Part shown: positions 25,479 to 35,753 of the stretch, piece by piece
Position numbering within the stretch: the first letter of the stretch is position 1
Layout: each line of letters opens with the position of its first letter
Assembly (NCBI GenBank): GCA_964624145.1
Contig: CAZUXT010000015.1
Coordinates: 4,128 to 68,127, forward strand
Reading direction: 5' to 3'
Source: WJMT01 sp964624145
GTDB taxonomy: Bacteria; Acidobacteriota; Aminicenantia; Aminicenantales; Aminicenantaceae
Length of the DNA: 64,000 nt
Position numbers and translations under genes: made by a program
Notes under the pieces: generated by a model
What the model was told of the DNA's origin: nothing
Database searches by the model: none
What the model saw: only the letters and a program-made list of their open reading frames with translations

Positions 25479-27056
25479 ATGAGAATTAAAGTCGGATGTA
25501 TCATTTTCCTTTCCATCTGCCTATTATCTGCATATGGAGAGGTAAGTAAGAAGGAATCGGCGGCAGATACGATTACAGAGGCTGAACTAAGGGATCATGT
25601 CTTTTTTCTTGCCTCGGATTCTCTTGGCGGAAGAGTATTGGGCACTCCCGGATATAAAATCGCAGCAGAATACGGAGAAAGTCAATTTAGAGCCGCAGGT
25701 TTGAAAACTGTGTTTAAGGATTCTAATGGGGAGGACTCTTTTCTTCAGGAAATTCCGTTTGTGAAAATATCGGCAAAAGCGGAATCTCAACTTGCGGTGA
25801 GGACTCCGGGAGGAGTGTTTCATTTTCCACATGAGGATAACCTTATCTGGAGACGGCATAATACCTTTGAGGTTTTTTCAAAACCCCTTCCTGTGTTTTT
25901 TGTTGGATATGGTATTGAAGAACCTGAATACGGCTGGAATGATTTTAAAGAGCTCGATATAGGAGGCAAGATTGCTATCGTTCTTGTGGGAACTCCAACC
26001 CAGGATGGCAAGCCACTCCTGCCGGAGAAGGTTAATAAAAAATATGCTGGTATATCAGGGATATCCAATAAGATCAGTTATCTGAAGGCAAGAAATCCCA
26101 AGCCGGCAGCATTGTTGTTTGTTGAAAATCCTGGTCTCACAAAAATATGGAAAAAACTGCCTTCTCTGCTCACTCATCCCTATTATCAATTGGAATATGA
26201 ATATGAAGAAGCGTCCTCGTCTAATAAAATAGATACGTTGATAATCAGGTGCGAGATGGGAGAGGCCTTGTTCAAAGGCAGCTCATATAATCCATTCGGA
26301 TCAGAGGAAATAGATTTAGCCGCATACAAGACTTTTGAGCTTGAGGGAGTTGAATTAATTCTGGAGGTCCATGAAACCATAGAAACGATCCTCTCATGGA
26401 ACGTTGTGGGAATGGTTGAAGGAACAGATCCTGAATTAAGGAATGAATACGTTACTGTTGGTGCGCATTTGGATCATATCCCACCACAGGATGGGCAGAT
26501 TTGTAATGGCGCAGATGACAATGCAAGCGGGAGTGCGGGAGTCCTTGAAATCGCTGAAGCTGTTGTAAAGAATCCATCGAGAAGACCCGTCATCTTTGCA
26601 CTTTGGGCCGGGGAAGAACTTGGAACGGAAATTATGGGATCTCGATATTTTGTTAGAAATCCACCTGTTCCTTTGAGTCAGATCAAAGTAAATGTCAACC
26701 TCGATATGATTGGAAGGACTTATCCAGAATTTAAAGAAACCAGGGCTCATCTTGTGCTGGGTTTTGAAAGCACTTTACCTGCTTTTAAAGAGATCGTGGA
26801 CAGAGTGAATGCTGCGACGGTTAACTGGCCTCTTGCTTATTTTAATGACGAGGGAAGCGATCATGCAAGTTTTCATGAAAAAGGCATCCCCGCATTTTAT
26901 TTTTGCAGCGGTGTCAATGAAGTTACGCATACTCCGAAAGACGAAGCTGAAATAATTGACTATGAAAAAATGGAAAAGGTTGCGCAGCTTGCCTATTGGG
27001 TTGTTATGGAACTCGCAAACAGAGGTGAGTTTCCGAAGATTAATAAAGGATCATAA
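25479..27056 (+). CDS. Exported M28-family aminopeptidase with PA-like insert
   Basis: 525 residues with a signal peptide. A PA-like segment (about residues 130-290, with VFFVGYGIEEPEYGWNDF) precedes the M28 catalytic domain. The zinc and catalytic residues are intact: H330 (VGAHLDHI), D346 (GADDNASGSAG), E379-E380 (WAGEELG), D409 (NLDMIG) and H484 (VTHTPKDE). It should remove N-terminal residues from peptides in the periplasm or outside. It lies in a run of exported peptidases and hydrolases (M23 before, serine hydrolase after, gap of 11 bases) and is probably transcribed with them. Confidence 0.92.
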   Translation: MRIKVGCIIFLSICLLSAYGEVSKKESAADTITEAELRDHVFFLASDSLGGRVLGTPGYKIAAEYGESQFRAAGLKTVFKDSNGEDSFLQEIPFVKISAKAESQLAVRTPGGVFHFPHEDNLIWRRHNTFEVFSKPLPVFFVGYGIEEPEYGWNDFKELDIGGKIAIVLVGTPTQDGKPLLPEKVNKKYAGISGISNKISYLKARNPKPAALLFVENPGLTKIWKKLPSLLTHPYYQLEYEYEEASSSNKIDTLIIRCEMGEALFKGSSYNPFGSEEIDLAAYKTFELEGVELILEVHETIETILSWNVVGMVEGTDPELRNEYVTVGAHLDHIPPQDGQICNGADDNASGSAGVLEIAEAVVKNPSRRPVIFALWAGEELGTEIMGSRYFVRNPPVPLSQIKVNVNLDMIGRTYPEFKETRAHLVLGFESTLPAFKEIVDRVNAATVNWPLAYFNDEGSDHASFHEKGIPAFYFCSGVNEVTHTPKDEAEIIDYEKMEKVAQLAYWVVMELANRGEFPKINKGS

Positions 27057-27067
27057 AGAAGATTAAA

Positions 27068-28177
27068 ATGCGGCGCGACTGGATATATTGTTTGTTCATC
27101 ATGTTCCTCATTACGGTCAGTCAATCTCTCGCATATGAAAAGAAGGCGAGCTGGGTAACTCCCGAAGTAAAAAGGATGATTGATTGCCTCATGGATAATG
27201 AAATTATTTTTGGCATGGCCATCGGAGTGGTTACCAAGGAAGGGGAGGAAATCTACTGCATCGGAAAAACCGCAGGGGAAGGAGGCAAAGAAATAGACAA
27301 GGATACTGTCTTCAGATTAGGATCAACTACCAAAGGATTTACCGGGATACTATTTGCCGATTTAGTTTTGAAAAAAAAGGTCATCCTGAATGATCCCTTG
27401 GATAAATTTCTGCCTAAGTCTGTCAAGGTGCCGGAAAGAAAAAACCGGAAAATAAAGTTCATTGATTTAGTGACTCATTCGTCAGCTTTACCTGTAAGAT
27501 CCACTGATTTTAATATACTTGCAAATGAGGATTACACGCTTGACCAACTTTATCTGAATCTGTCAACTATTGAACTTGAATGGGATATTGGAAAAAAGTA
27601 CAGCTATTCCAGTCTGGGAGCATCTTTGGTAGGTCATGTGGTATGTTTAATAGAGAAAAAAACTTATTCCGAGGTTCTTAAGGAGAAGATTTGTGATGAA
27701 CTGGGGATGAAATCTACGGATGTCATATTAACTGAGGATATGCAGCAAAGAATCTCAAAGGGACATGATCAAAGGAAGCCGGCAGTCTGGTTATATATTC
27801 CCGATGTCTTTTCTCCCAGTGGTTCAATAAGCACAACAATAGGAGATATGCTGAAATTCTTAGAAGCCAATCTCGGATTGACTGATTCTCCAATAAAAGA
27901 TGCGATGAAATTATCTCACGGGAAATTAAGGGATTATGATGACCGAAGTTTAGGTATGTTTTGGAGACATTTCGATAAAGAAGGAAAAACCTACATTGGG
28001 CATAGTGGTGATACTTTTGGATTTAGTGCCTATGTTGGTTTTGATAAAGAAAAGACCGTCGGAGTTGCTGTATTATCCAATGGCAAAATGGGCGTAAAGG
28101 AAATTGCTTTTCATATCATGTCCGGAGGAAAGTACAAACTTAAGATTGAAAATATTCTTCGCTATTATTATGAATAA
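27068..28177 (+). CDS. Exported beta-lactamase-like serine hydrolase, single domain
   Basis: 369 residues, the shortest of the nine relatives here, with a signal peptide and no C-terminal add-on. Motif 1 is S86-T-T-K89, motif 2 reads Y180-S-S182 (Ser in place of the usual Asn) and motif 3 is H312-S-G. The fold matches class C beta-lactamase/D-alanyl-D-alanine peptidase relatives. Loss of the Asn may shift it from peptide to ester substrates, which is inference. It starts 11 bases after the M28 gene behind a weak AAGAAG site. Confidence 0.85.
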   Translation: MRRDWIYCLFIMFLITVSQSLAYEKKASWVTPEVKRMIDCLMDNEIIFGMAIGVVTKEGEEIYCIGKTAGEGGKEIDKDTVFRLGSTTKGFTGILFADLVLKKKVILNDPLDKFLPKSVKVPERKNRKIKFIDLVTHSSALPVRSTDFNILANEDYTLDQLYLNLSTIELEWDIGKKYSYSSLGASLVGHVVCLIEKKTYSEVLKEKICDELGMKSTDVILTEDMQQRISKGHDQRKPAVWLYIPDVFSPSGSISTTIGDMLKFLEANLGLTDSPIKDAMKLSHGKLRDYDDRSLGMFWRHFDKEGKTYIGHSGDTFGFSAYVGFDKEKTVGVAVLSNGKMGVKEIAFHIMSGGKYKLKIENILRYYYE

Positions 28178-28238
28178 TATGTGAAGGATTAAAAGGTTTC
28201 CTTTATTAAAAAAAAGCCCTTCTATCTGAGGACAGACG

Positions 28239-29708
28239 ATGAAACTGAGAAGAAAAATTTTCTTAAAATCATGTTTGGTGTGTATGATTTCTTTTTTTCT
28301 TGCTGGATATGTTTTAAATGCAGAAGCAGCGAAGGAAAAATGTGCTCAAGTTGACAGGCTGTTTTCACCGTGGGACCATCCGCAGTCTCCGGGTTGTGCG
28401 CTTGCTGTTGTTCAAAATGGCCGGATCATCTATAAGAAAGGATATGGGCTGGCAAATTTGGATCATGATGTGAAGATCACACCTGCGACCGTATTTCGCA
28501 TCGGCTCGATTTCAAAGCAGTTCACAGCAGCTTGTATTCAGATCCTTCACAGGGAAGGAAAATTATCTCTTGATGACAATATCCGCAAATATATACCTGA
28601 GATGCCTGAATATGAATGGCCCATAACCATCCGGTATTTGATACACCACACAAGCGGGATCCGTGATTATGAATGGCTTCAATATTTCAGAGGAGAACAC
28701 AGCGACAAGGCAGAACACAGCAATGAGGATATCATCGAGCTGGTCTCCCGTCAGAAAGGACTGGAGTTCAAGCCCGGAGAACAGTTCAGCTACTGCAACT
28801 CAGGATACACTCTCCTGGCAACCATTGTTGAAAGGGTCTCGGGTGAGCCTTTCTCTCAATTTGTGAAAGAAAGAATATTTGATCCTTTGGGAATGAAGAA
28901 TACTCTCATATATGATGACAACACAATGATTATCAAGAACAGGGCCGTAGGATACTCCAAAAAAGATGATGGATTTGTAGTGAATGAGACATTGAACGAA
29001 AGCACGGGAGACGGAGGTGTTTTTACGACAGTGGAAGATTTTTTTCTCTGGGACCAGAATTTTTATAAGGATAAAATTAGCGGTCCCGGTTTTATAAAGA
29101 GCCTCCTGCAGATAGGGGAGCTGAATGATGGAAATCCGGCTGGATATGAAAAAGAAGGCATAAAATTTGAGTATGCTTTTGGACTGACCATCTCCAGATA
29201 CAGAGGCCTCAGGACAATAAGCCACGGCGGCGCCTACGTGGGATTTCGTGCGGCTTATTTGCAGTTCCCTGACCAGCGTTTTTCTGTCATATGCCTTGGC
29301 AATCTTTCTCAATTTGATCCTATGAGCCTGTGCTATCAGATCGCCGAATTATTCCTTGATGATGACTTTGCTGAAAGAAAAGAACCGGTTCCAAATGAGA
29401 ACCCCACTGCAGAGGAGATTAAGGAGGGGAGGGAAGATCTCACTACCGAGCAGCTCAATGTTTATACCGGGGAATATTACAGTGAAGAGCTTCAGGCGTT
29501 TTACTCTATTGGTGTTAAAGAGAAACATCTGGTTTTTACTCATGTCAATCCACCGACTGCTTCGCCTTTGTATACAAACGGCACAGATGTCTTCTTTTTT
29601 TCTGGATTTGAGTTGAGATTTATGAGAGATACAAAAGGAGAGGTTACAGGATTTACCTTTCAATCAGGTAAAGGTGTGAAAAATATTTTTTTTGAAAAGA
29701 TTCGCTGA
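28239..29708 (+). CDS. Exported beta-lactamase-like serine hydrolase with C-terminal beta domain
   Basis: 489 residues with a signal peptide (residues 1-30). Motif 1 is S90-I-S-K93, motif 2 is Y185-C-N187 and motif 3 SHGG lies within SHGGAYVGF. After about residue 390 an acidic linker leads to a DUF3471-like domain (LNVYTGEYYSEELQAFYSIG). All catalytic motifs are intact, so an active D-aminopeptidase or esterase is expected. The nearest relatives in the window by motif order are the genes at 61099 and 63568. Confidence 0.88.
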   Translation: MKLRRKIFLKSCLVCMISFFLAGYVLNAEAAKEKCAQVDRLFSPWDHPQSPGCALAVVQNGRIIYKKGYGLANLDHDVKITPATVFRIGSISKQFTAACIQILHREGKLSLDDNIRKYIPEMPEYEWPITIRYLIHHTSGIRDYEWLQYFRGEHSDKAEHSNEDIIELVSRQKGLEFKPGEQFSYCNSGYTLLATIVERVSGEPFSQFVKERIFDPLGMKNTLIYDDNTMIIKNRAVGYSKKDDGFVVNETLNESTGDGGVFTTVEDFFLWDQNFYKDKISGPGFIKSLLQIGELNDGNPAGYEKEGIKFEYAFGLTISRYRGLRTISHGGAYVGFRAAYLQFPDQRFSVICLGNLSQFDPMSLCYQIAELFLDDDFAERKEPVPNENPTAEEIKEGREDLTTEQLNVYTGEYYSEELQAFYSIGVKEKHLVFTHVNPPTASPLYTNGTDVFFFSGFELRFMRDTKGEVTGFTFQSGKGVKNIFFEKIR

Positions 29709-29763
29709 CAATATCAAGCTTGAAAGTGAAGATTGAATTGTTCCGGCGAGAAAGGACAACCAA

Positions 29764-30570
29764 ATGGTAAAAAATGAGGGTGATCGGCTGAGACGGGTTA
29801 TTGTCTGTTCCCCAAGGACAGAGTATTTTGATATAGACAGCGGCGCAGAACACAATATCTTTGAGGCTGCGGATAAAAAAACGGCCATGAAGCAGCATGA
29901 AGAACTGCGAAAAACAATAAAGGATTTCGGTGCGGAAGTAACGGATATGGAAGAGATGCCCGGACATCCTAATTCGGTGTTCACACGGGATATGGCCATA
30001 TCAACTCCTTATGGTTACATCAAGACCCGGATGGGTATCGAAACACGGAGAGAAGAAGAGGGTTGGATAGCGAAATACTTGGATGATATGGGTGAATTGT
30101 GCGCCGGCGAGATAAAAGAGCCCGGCACGGTTGAAGGAGGAGATGTCATCATAGCAGGATCGGCTGCTTTTGTGGGCCTAACTCAGAGGACAAATAGGGA
30201 TGGAGTGATACAATTATCGGAGATTTTAAAAGAAATGGGGTATTCAGTGCGTCCGGTTGAGCTGCCCCATGATTATCTGCATTTAGACCAGGCCGTAGGG
30301 ATTTTAGGGCCCAAAAAAGTGATTTGCTGCACTCATCTTTTCCCGGACAATTATTTCAGAGGTTTTGAGGTCATTCCCATTCCCTGTGAAAATCATAACG
30401 TGAATCTCATATGTCTCGGGGAAGATGAGATCATAGCTCCAGCCGAAAATCCGGAATTGATCCGTACTGCCAGAGAAGAAGGAGTCTGTGTTCACGAAGT
30501 AGAGCTTTCCGAGTTTGCCAAAGGAGCCGGCGGACCCAACTGCCTGGTTATGCCCGTTAAACGCAGATAG
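29764..30570 (+). CDS. Dimethylarginine dimethylaminohydrolase (DDAH)-like amidinohydrolase
   Basis: 268 residues without signal peptide, so cytoplasmic. It belongs to the guanidino-group modifying superfamily: FTRD motif (73-76), VEGGD (123-127), H173 in YLHLDQAV and the nucleophile C260 in GAGGPNCLVMPV. DDAH releases an amine from methylated arginine to give citrulline; relatives act on arginine itself. The residue before the Cys is Asn instead of the more usual His, so substrate choice is uncertain. It starts at ATG 29764 behind AAAGGA. Confidence 0.85.
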   Translation: MVKNEGDRLRRVIVCSPRTEYFDIDSGAEHNIFEAADKKTAMKQHEELRKTIKDFGAEVTDMEEMPGHPNSVFTRDMAISTPYGYIKTRMGIETRREEEGWIAKYLDDMGELCAGEIKEPGTVEGGDVIIAGSAAFVGLTQRTNRDGVIQLSEILKEMGYSVRPVELPHDYLHLDQAVGILGPKKVICCTHLFPDNYFRGFEVIPIPCENHNVNLICLGEDEIIAPAENPELIRTAREEGVCVHEVELSEFAKGAGGPNCLVMPVKRR

Positions 30571-30619
30571 CCTGCGATTTTTTCTTAAAACCATTTGATT
30601 TGTTTTTTTGGGGGCTGAT

Positions 30620-31924
30620 ATGAAACAATTAAAGAGATTTGCCTTTTTTTTGTTTTTGGCACTTTTGATTTTTTCCCATAGATTTACTGCTGCCAATGCA
30701 CCGCTTTGGGGCAGTTTAAAAGCAGGGCCTTATAAAGTGGGATTCAAATTAATAAATGTGGCTGATTATTCCAGATCTTCCTTCACAAAGCCCGGGGATA
30801 ATGACCCATTGCAGTCTCATGATCGAGGCCGCCAAATTCGGATTTACCTGTGGTACCCTGTCTCCTCATCCGTCTCAAAACCTCCCATGCTCTTCGAAAA
30901 ATACGTCCTTTCCTCAATTGAAGATTTTGGACCACATCAAGAAGCACAAAGTGATATTTTTGAATGTGTCGAGCTGCCGCTTGTAAGGGGCCTTTTAAAG
31001 GAAAATCTGATAGATTTGCTCCAGAAGCCGGCGGCTGCAATCCAAAAAGCTCCTGTAGCAGACGGATTGTTTCCCCTTATCATTTTTGGGCAGGGATTGT
31101 ATTATGAATCACCGATCACACATGCGGTGCTTTGTGAATATCTGGCCAGTTTTGGATTTGTCATTGCGACCTCTCCTTTGATGGGAACGCATTCCTATTT
31201 GGTCGATCTGAATATTATTGATCTGGAAACGCAGGTCCGGGATATGGAATTTATTCTCTCTCATTGCTGGAGATTTCGGTTTGTAGATAAGAACAGGTTG
31301 GGGCTTATCGGATTTGACCTGGGAAGTATGTCTTCATTGCTCCTCCTGATGAGAAATACTGACATCGATGTTTTTACGAGCCTCGATTCAGGAATCATGT
31401 TCAAGCATAATACCGAACTATTAAAGCAGTCGCCTTACTATTGTCCGGAAAAGCTGCGCATACCGATAATGCACATCACGCGGACAAAGACAGAAAATGA
31501 AAACATGAATGTTATTGAAGACCACTCGCTTTTTGAGTCAGCTGTGTATGCTGATATTTCTCTTCTCCGGTTTGAAAATATGCGTCACGTGGATTTCACT
31601 TCTTATGTAACGTATGGTATGGAAAAAGCGGTTCCTTTTTATTGGGGTGCGGCTCGAGGAAATCCGAAATCATCCTATGAACTCATGTGTCGATATATAC
31701 TTAATTTTTTAAGGGCACACCTCTATGGAGACAAAGAATGTCTCTCTTTTCTGAAATCAGATCCAAAAGAACATGAAGTACCTGGCGTTTCCCTTACTAT
31801 TGAGAAAAAAATAGGGAAAAAAGCTCCTTTAACAGGTGATGGTTTTGTGAATTATGAAAAATCATTAGAGCTGAATCCGGACAACAAAAATGCCGCAGAA
31901 AGACTAAAACAGCTTAAAAAATAA
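30620..31924 (+). CDS. Exported alpha/beta hydrolase-fold protein with altered nucleophile elbow and a single TPR-like tail
   Basis: 434 residues from ATG 30620 (MKQLKRFAFF), which has a GGGGG site before it; a TTG start at 30608 is also in frame. After a signal peptide the chain resembles dienelactone-hydrolase/PAF-acetylhydrolase-type proteins (FPLIIFGQGL, LASFGFVIATSPLMG). The elbow reads G231-F-D233-L-G235, so Asp stands where the Ser nucleophile of G-x-S-x-G is expected. The protein may be inactive as an esterase or use another mechanism. The last 26 residues (YEKSLELNPDNKNAAERLKQ) are half of a TPR unit and match the C-terminus of the protein at 57527 closely, also in DNA. Confidence 0.72.
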   Translation: MKQLKRFAFFLFLALLIFSHRFTAANAPLWGSLKAGPYKVGFKLINVADYSRSSFTKPGDNDPLQSHDRGRQIRIYLWYPVSSSVSKPPMLFEKYVLSSIEDFGPHQEAQSDIFECVELPLVRGLLKENLIDLLQKPAAAIQKAPVADGLFPLIIFGQGLYYESPITHAVLCEYLASFGFVIATSPLMGTHSYLVDLNIIDLETQVRDMEFILSHCWRFRFVDKNRLGLIGFDLGSMSSLLLLMRNTDIDVFTSLDSGIMFKHNTELLKQSPYYCPEKLRIPIMHITRTKTENENMNVIEDHSLFESAVYADISLLRFENMRHVDFTSYVTYGMEKAVPFYWGAARGNPKSSYELMCRYILNFLRAHLYGDKECLSFLKSDPKEHEVPGVSLTIEKKIGKKAPLTGDGFVNYEKSLELNPDNKNAAERLKQLKK

Positions 31925-31939
31925 TGACTGGAGTTTAAT

Positions 31940-33670
31940 ATGAAACGTTCTTTTATATCAATCAGTTTGGCCTTTTTTATGTCTTTGATCTCCCTTAGCT
32001 GTTCTGTGGAGGATGATTCTCACGTTTTAAGAGGTCCATATCTCGGGCAGAAACCGCCGGGAATCAAACCTGAAGTATTTGCTCCGGGAGTTGTGTCCAC
32101 CACTCAACTCAATGAACGGGATGTAAGCTTCTCCTCGGATGGGAAAGAATTCTATTTCACTCAGTGGCCTAAAAACGGGGACTGGAATGTGATGTGTATG
32201 AAACAGGAGGCGGGGAGATGGACAAAGCCTCAAATAACTTCTTTTTCAGGAGACTACCATGAGGCAGAAGCCTTTTTTACTCCTGACGAACAGCAGATAT
32301 TCTTCATTTCCAACCGCCCGAAAGAAAAGGGAGAAGATCCAAAGTCATGGGAAATATGGTTTGTGAAAAGGGAAGGAACAGAGTGGGGGATACCTCAAAT
32401 TCTCGGTCCTCCCTTTGAGGGAGGTTTTTATACAACGTTCACCAAAAATTGGGTGATGTACTATACAGGGATTTCTGACTTGTTCCTGTCAAAATATACT
32501 GATGGAAAATTCGGAAAGCCGGAGCGGTTGGGAAGTAACGTAAACACCGAAAAAGATGAGTACAACTCGTTTATTGCTCCGGATGAAAGCTACCTCATCT
32601 TTACATCCCATGGTTGGGAAGACCATCTTGGTGATGGTGACCTTTATATATGCTTCCGCAAGGAGGACGGCACTTGGACCAGAGCCAGGAACATGGGTCC
32701 TGAAATCAACTCTTCCGCCCTGGATTACTGCCCGAATGTAAGCCCGGATGGCAAATATTTTTTCTTTTCAAGCCGCCGATCAGGCAATGAAGACATATAC
32801 TGGGTGGATGCCGGGATTATTGAAAATTTAAAAAAGGAAGCCATCTCCCCTGATAGCAGAAACATGATGGCCTTTTCCATAACCCCTCTTGATGGTGACA
32901 ATGAGATCTTCACTGTAAATGCCGACGGAAGCGGCATACGGCAGCTGACGGATCATCCGGAAAGAGATTGTGCCCCTGCCTGGTCACCGGATGCGAAAAA
33001 AATTGCTTTTTATGTTCACTATGATGAAACGCATACCTGGTCTGTCTTTGTAATGGATGCGGATGGAAGCAACATCAAGCGGCTAACAGATAAGAAGGGT
33101 GTTAGAGATCAAAGTCCTTCCTGGTCGCCTGATGGAAAACAGATCGTGTTTGGCAGGAAAACTTTCGTTTCCTCAGAGATATGGAAAATGAACTCAGACG
33201 GCAGTGATCTGATGAAGTATGATTTCGTTATCGGAGGAGGGCCTGAATGGTCGCCTGATGGAACTCAGATTGTTTTTCATTCCAGCCGTAACGGTAAATC
33301 TGAGATATATGTCATGGATACTGACGGATCAAACAAGAGAAAGCTGACCTCCAACGATTCGGATGAGTGGTGGCCTTCCTGGTCTCCGGACGGCAGACAG
33401 ATTGTGTTCCAGTCTGATCGTGACGGCAATTTCGAGATATATAAAATGAACGCAGATGGGGCGAATCCGGTTAGACTGACGGACAATTCCGCAGAAGATG
33501 CGGAGCCTTCCTGGTCTCCCGATGGAAAAAAAATTGCTTTTTCTTCATTTCGTGACGGTAAATTTGAGATCTATATTATGAATACAGATGGGAGCAGCCA
33601 GACACGTTTAACCTATACTTCCGGCCATGCCATACAGCCCTGCTGGCGGCCTATAATAGGTAATGATTGA
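31940..33670 (+). CDS. PD40/TolB-like beta-propeller lipoprotein
   Basis: 576 residues. The lipobox SLSC places the acylated Cys at residue 21. An N-terminal PD40-type propeller (about residues 35-285) opens with GPYLGQKPPG and FAPGVVS, a signature repeated in the proteins at 45770 and 53131. A second, TolB-like propeller (about 300-570) follows, with at least six units of the type WSPDGKQIVF and NADGSGIRQLTD. Such proteins act as binding scaffolds on the outer or inner membrane. The S9 peptidase gene begins 11 bases after the stop, and its own N-terminal propeller suggests that the two work on related ligands. Confidence 0.88.
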   Translation: MKRSFISISLAFFMSLISLSCSVEDDSHVLRGPYLGQKPPGIKPEVFAPGVVSTTQLNERDVSFSSDGKEFYFTQWPKNGDWNVMCMKQEAGRWTKPQITSFSGDYHEAEAFFTPDEQQIFFISNRPKEKGEDPKSWEIWFVKREGTEWGIPQILGPPFEGGFYTTFTKNWVMYYTGISDLFLSKYTDGKFGKPERLGSNVNTEKDEYNSFIAPDESYLIFTSHGWEDHLGDGDLYICFRKEDGTWTRARNMGPEINSSALDYCPNVSPDGKYFFFSSRRSGNEDIYWVDAGIIENLKKEAISPDSRNMMAFSITPLDGDNEIFTVNADGSGIRQLTDHPERDCAPAWSPDAKKIAFYVHYDETHTWSVFVMDADGSNIKRLTDKKGVRDQSPSWSPDGKQIVFGRKTFVSSEIWKMNSDGSDLMKYDFVIGGGPEWSPDGTQIVFHSSRNGKSEIYVMDTDGSNKRKLTSNDSDEWWPSWSPDGRQIVFQSDRDGNFEIYKMNADGANPVRLTDNSAEDAEPSWSPDGKKIAFSSFRDGKFEIYIMNTDGSSQTRLTYTSGHAIQPCWRPIIGND

Positions 33671-33680
33671 GGAGGAAAAT

Positions 33681-35660
33681 ATGAAATCAAAGAGTGTTAT
33701 TATCTTGTTTTTTTGTTTGGTGTGTTCGATATCTTTACTGGCAGAAAACATCTGGAACCCTGATAAAGTCCTGGAGATCAAGCAGCCTTTCTCGCCCCGG
33801 CTGTCTCCGGATGGGAAATGGGTGGTGTTTTCTGTCGAGGAAGCGGTCGTCGGGCCAAAGACCAGCCGTTATCTCAATCATATATGGTTAGCCTCTTCAG
33901 ATGGAGCTTCCTGCTTCCAGCTCACACAAGGAGAGAAGAGTTGTTATGACCCTCAATGGTCTCCGGATGGACTCTGGATCGCTTTCCGATCCTCCAGGAA
34001 CGCAGATCAAAGCAATCTCTGGCTGATCCGCCCTGACGGCGGAGAAGCGGTGCGGGTCACAGATACGCGGACAGGAGTGGGGTCCTATTCATGGTCGCCT
34101 GATGGAACAAAAATCGCCTTTTTGATGAGAGATCCTGTCTCAAAAAAGCAGCAAGAGGCCGAAGAAGCCAAACAGGATGTTTTTTTTGTGGATTCCCACT
34201 ACCGGTTCAGCCATATTTATTCCATATCCATTGATTTTGATCAAATAAAAGCATCTGAACCAGAACAAATCACAAAAGGGAGCTATCATGTAGCGGAATT
34301 CTCCTGGTCTCCCAAAGGAGATCAGATCGTTCTGGTCCGCCATCCCACCCCGAGGATTTTTGAATGGAGAAACAGTGATATTTATACGGTTTCAACAGCC
34401 GGTGGGAGCTTGTCCCCATTGGTAGTGAATCCCGGCATGGATGCGGGTCCTCTTTTCTCTCCGGATGGGGAAACAGTAGCTTTTGTTTCAGACCGGGGAG
34501 ACCGCTGCTGGGCCAGAGACTGGAAAATCTGTCTGGTTCCTGCTAACGGAGGCCCCGTCAGAGTTCTCCCCCTCACTTATGATCAAATGCCCGGATCTAT
34601 AGCAACCGCTGGATTGAACGCTTGGGCTCCGGATGGGAAAGGCGTGTACTACAGTGAAGCCTACCGCACTGAAAACGAATTATTCTATATGCCTACGGAT
34701 GGGAATTCTTACAGGAAAATTGAAACCATACCCGGAGATAAAGACAGATTTCATATAAAACCAGAGCAGAAGAAGGTAGTCTTTACAGCTCAAAATTTCA
34801 CTCAGCCCCCTGAGATTTTTGTTCTGCCCTATGGTAAAGACCCGGTGAAAGTCTCTTCTTTGAATGAGCCGCTAAAAAATATGAGTTTTTCAAAGAGCCA
34901 GGTCATCCGATGGCCCAGCTTTGACGGAAAGGAGGTGGAAGGGATTCTTCATTTTCCCCTCCATTACAAAGAGGGAGACTCATTCCCTCTGCTGGTGCAC
35001 CTCCACGGTGGGCCGACCTGGTTATTTCTCCGCTCCTATTCTGCCGAGAGCCAGGTGTTCACAGCCCGGGGTTTTGGAGTCCTTCAGGTCAATTTCAGGG
35101 GAAGTGCGGGATATGGACAAGATTTCCGTTTTGATAACCTTGGAAATTGGGGAGGCAAAGATGTTCAGGATGTTCTTTATGGTGTGGACTTTTGTATGTC
35201 TAAAGGATGGGTGGATGAGGAGCAGCTGGGAGTGTTTGGGTGGAGTTACGGCGGATTCTTGACCTCTATGACTATCTCAAAGACACGTCGCTTCAAAGCA
35301 GCAGTGGAAGGCGCAGGCCTGACTGATTTGGTGAGTTTTGCCGGGACTTCAGATATCGTAGGATTCATACCCAGTTTTATGCAGAGCGAATTTTGGCAGG
35401 CAGAAGAACTCTGGCGGGACCGTTCTGCAGTTATGCATGCGGAACAGATCACCACACCGCTTCTGATTATTCACGGAGAACATGATGCCAGAGTCCCCAC
35501 AGGCCAGGGTTATGAGTTTTATCAGGCTTTAAAGAGAGTAGGAAAAACAGTTGAGATGGCGGTTCTTCCCAGAAGCGGGCACGGTCCCGGAGAACCAAAG
35601 TTAGTCAGAGAGGTCCTCAGACTTCAACTGGACTGGTTCATCAGATATCTCAACAAGTGA
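33681..35660 (+). CDS. Exported S9-family prolyl oligopeptidase-type peptidase
   Basis: 659 residues from ATG 33681, placed behind GAGGAGG; an in-frame ATG at 33663 overlaps the previous gene. A signal peptide is followed by a propeller (to about residue 400; LSPDGKWVVFS, WSPDGTKIAFL) and the alpha/beta hydrolase catalytic domain. The triad is S522 (GWSYGG), D602 (HGEHDARVP) and H634 (RSGHGPGEP), all intact. It should cleave oligopeptides as a dipeptidyl- or acylaminoacyl-type peptidase. It belongs to the run of exported peptidases here. Confidence 0.92.
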   Translation: MKSKSVIILFFCLVCSISLLAENIWNPDKVLEIKQPFSPRLSPDGKWVVFSVEEAVVGPKTSRYLNHIWLASSDGASCFQLTQGEKSCYDPQWSPDGLWIAFRSSRNADQSNLWLIRPDGGEAVRVTDTRTGVGSYSWSPDGTKIAFLMRDPVSKKQQEAEEAKQDVFFVDSHYRFSHIYSISIDFDQIKASEPEQITKGSYHVAEFSWSPKGDQIVLVRHPTPRIFEWRNSDIYTVSTAGGSLSPLVVNPGMDAGPLFSPDGETVAFVSDRGDRCWARDWKICLVPANGGPVRVLPLTYDQMPGSIATAGLNAWAPDGKGVYYSEAYRTENELFYMPTDGNSYRKIETIPGDKDRFHIKPEQKKVVFTAQNFTQPPEIFVLPYGKDPVKVSSLNEPLKNMSFSKSQVIRWPSFDGKEVEGILHFPLHYKEGDSFPLLVHLHGGPTWLFLRSYSAESQVFTARGFGVLQVNFRGSAGYGQDFRFDNLGNWGGKDVQDVLYGVDFCMSKGWVDEEQLGVFGWSYGGFLTSMTISKTRRFKAAVEGAGLTDLVSFAGTSDIVGFIPSFMQSEFWQAEELWRDRSAVMHAEQITTPLLIIHGEHDARVPTGQGYEFYQALKRVGKTVEMAVLPRSGHGPGEPKLVREVLRLQLDWFIRYLNK

Positions 35661-35753
35661 TCCAAGAATGATCCCGGAGTGTCGGACTGCCTTCCTTTTC
35701 TATTTACTGAATGAGTCTCTTTCATTACTATAAACAAAAGGGGGAGATTCACT

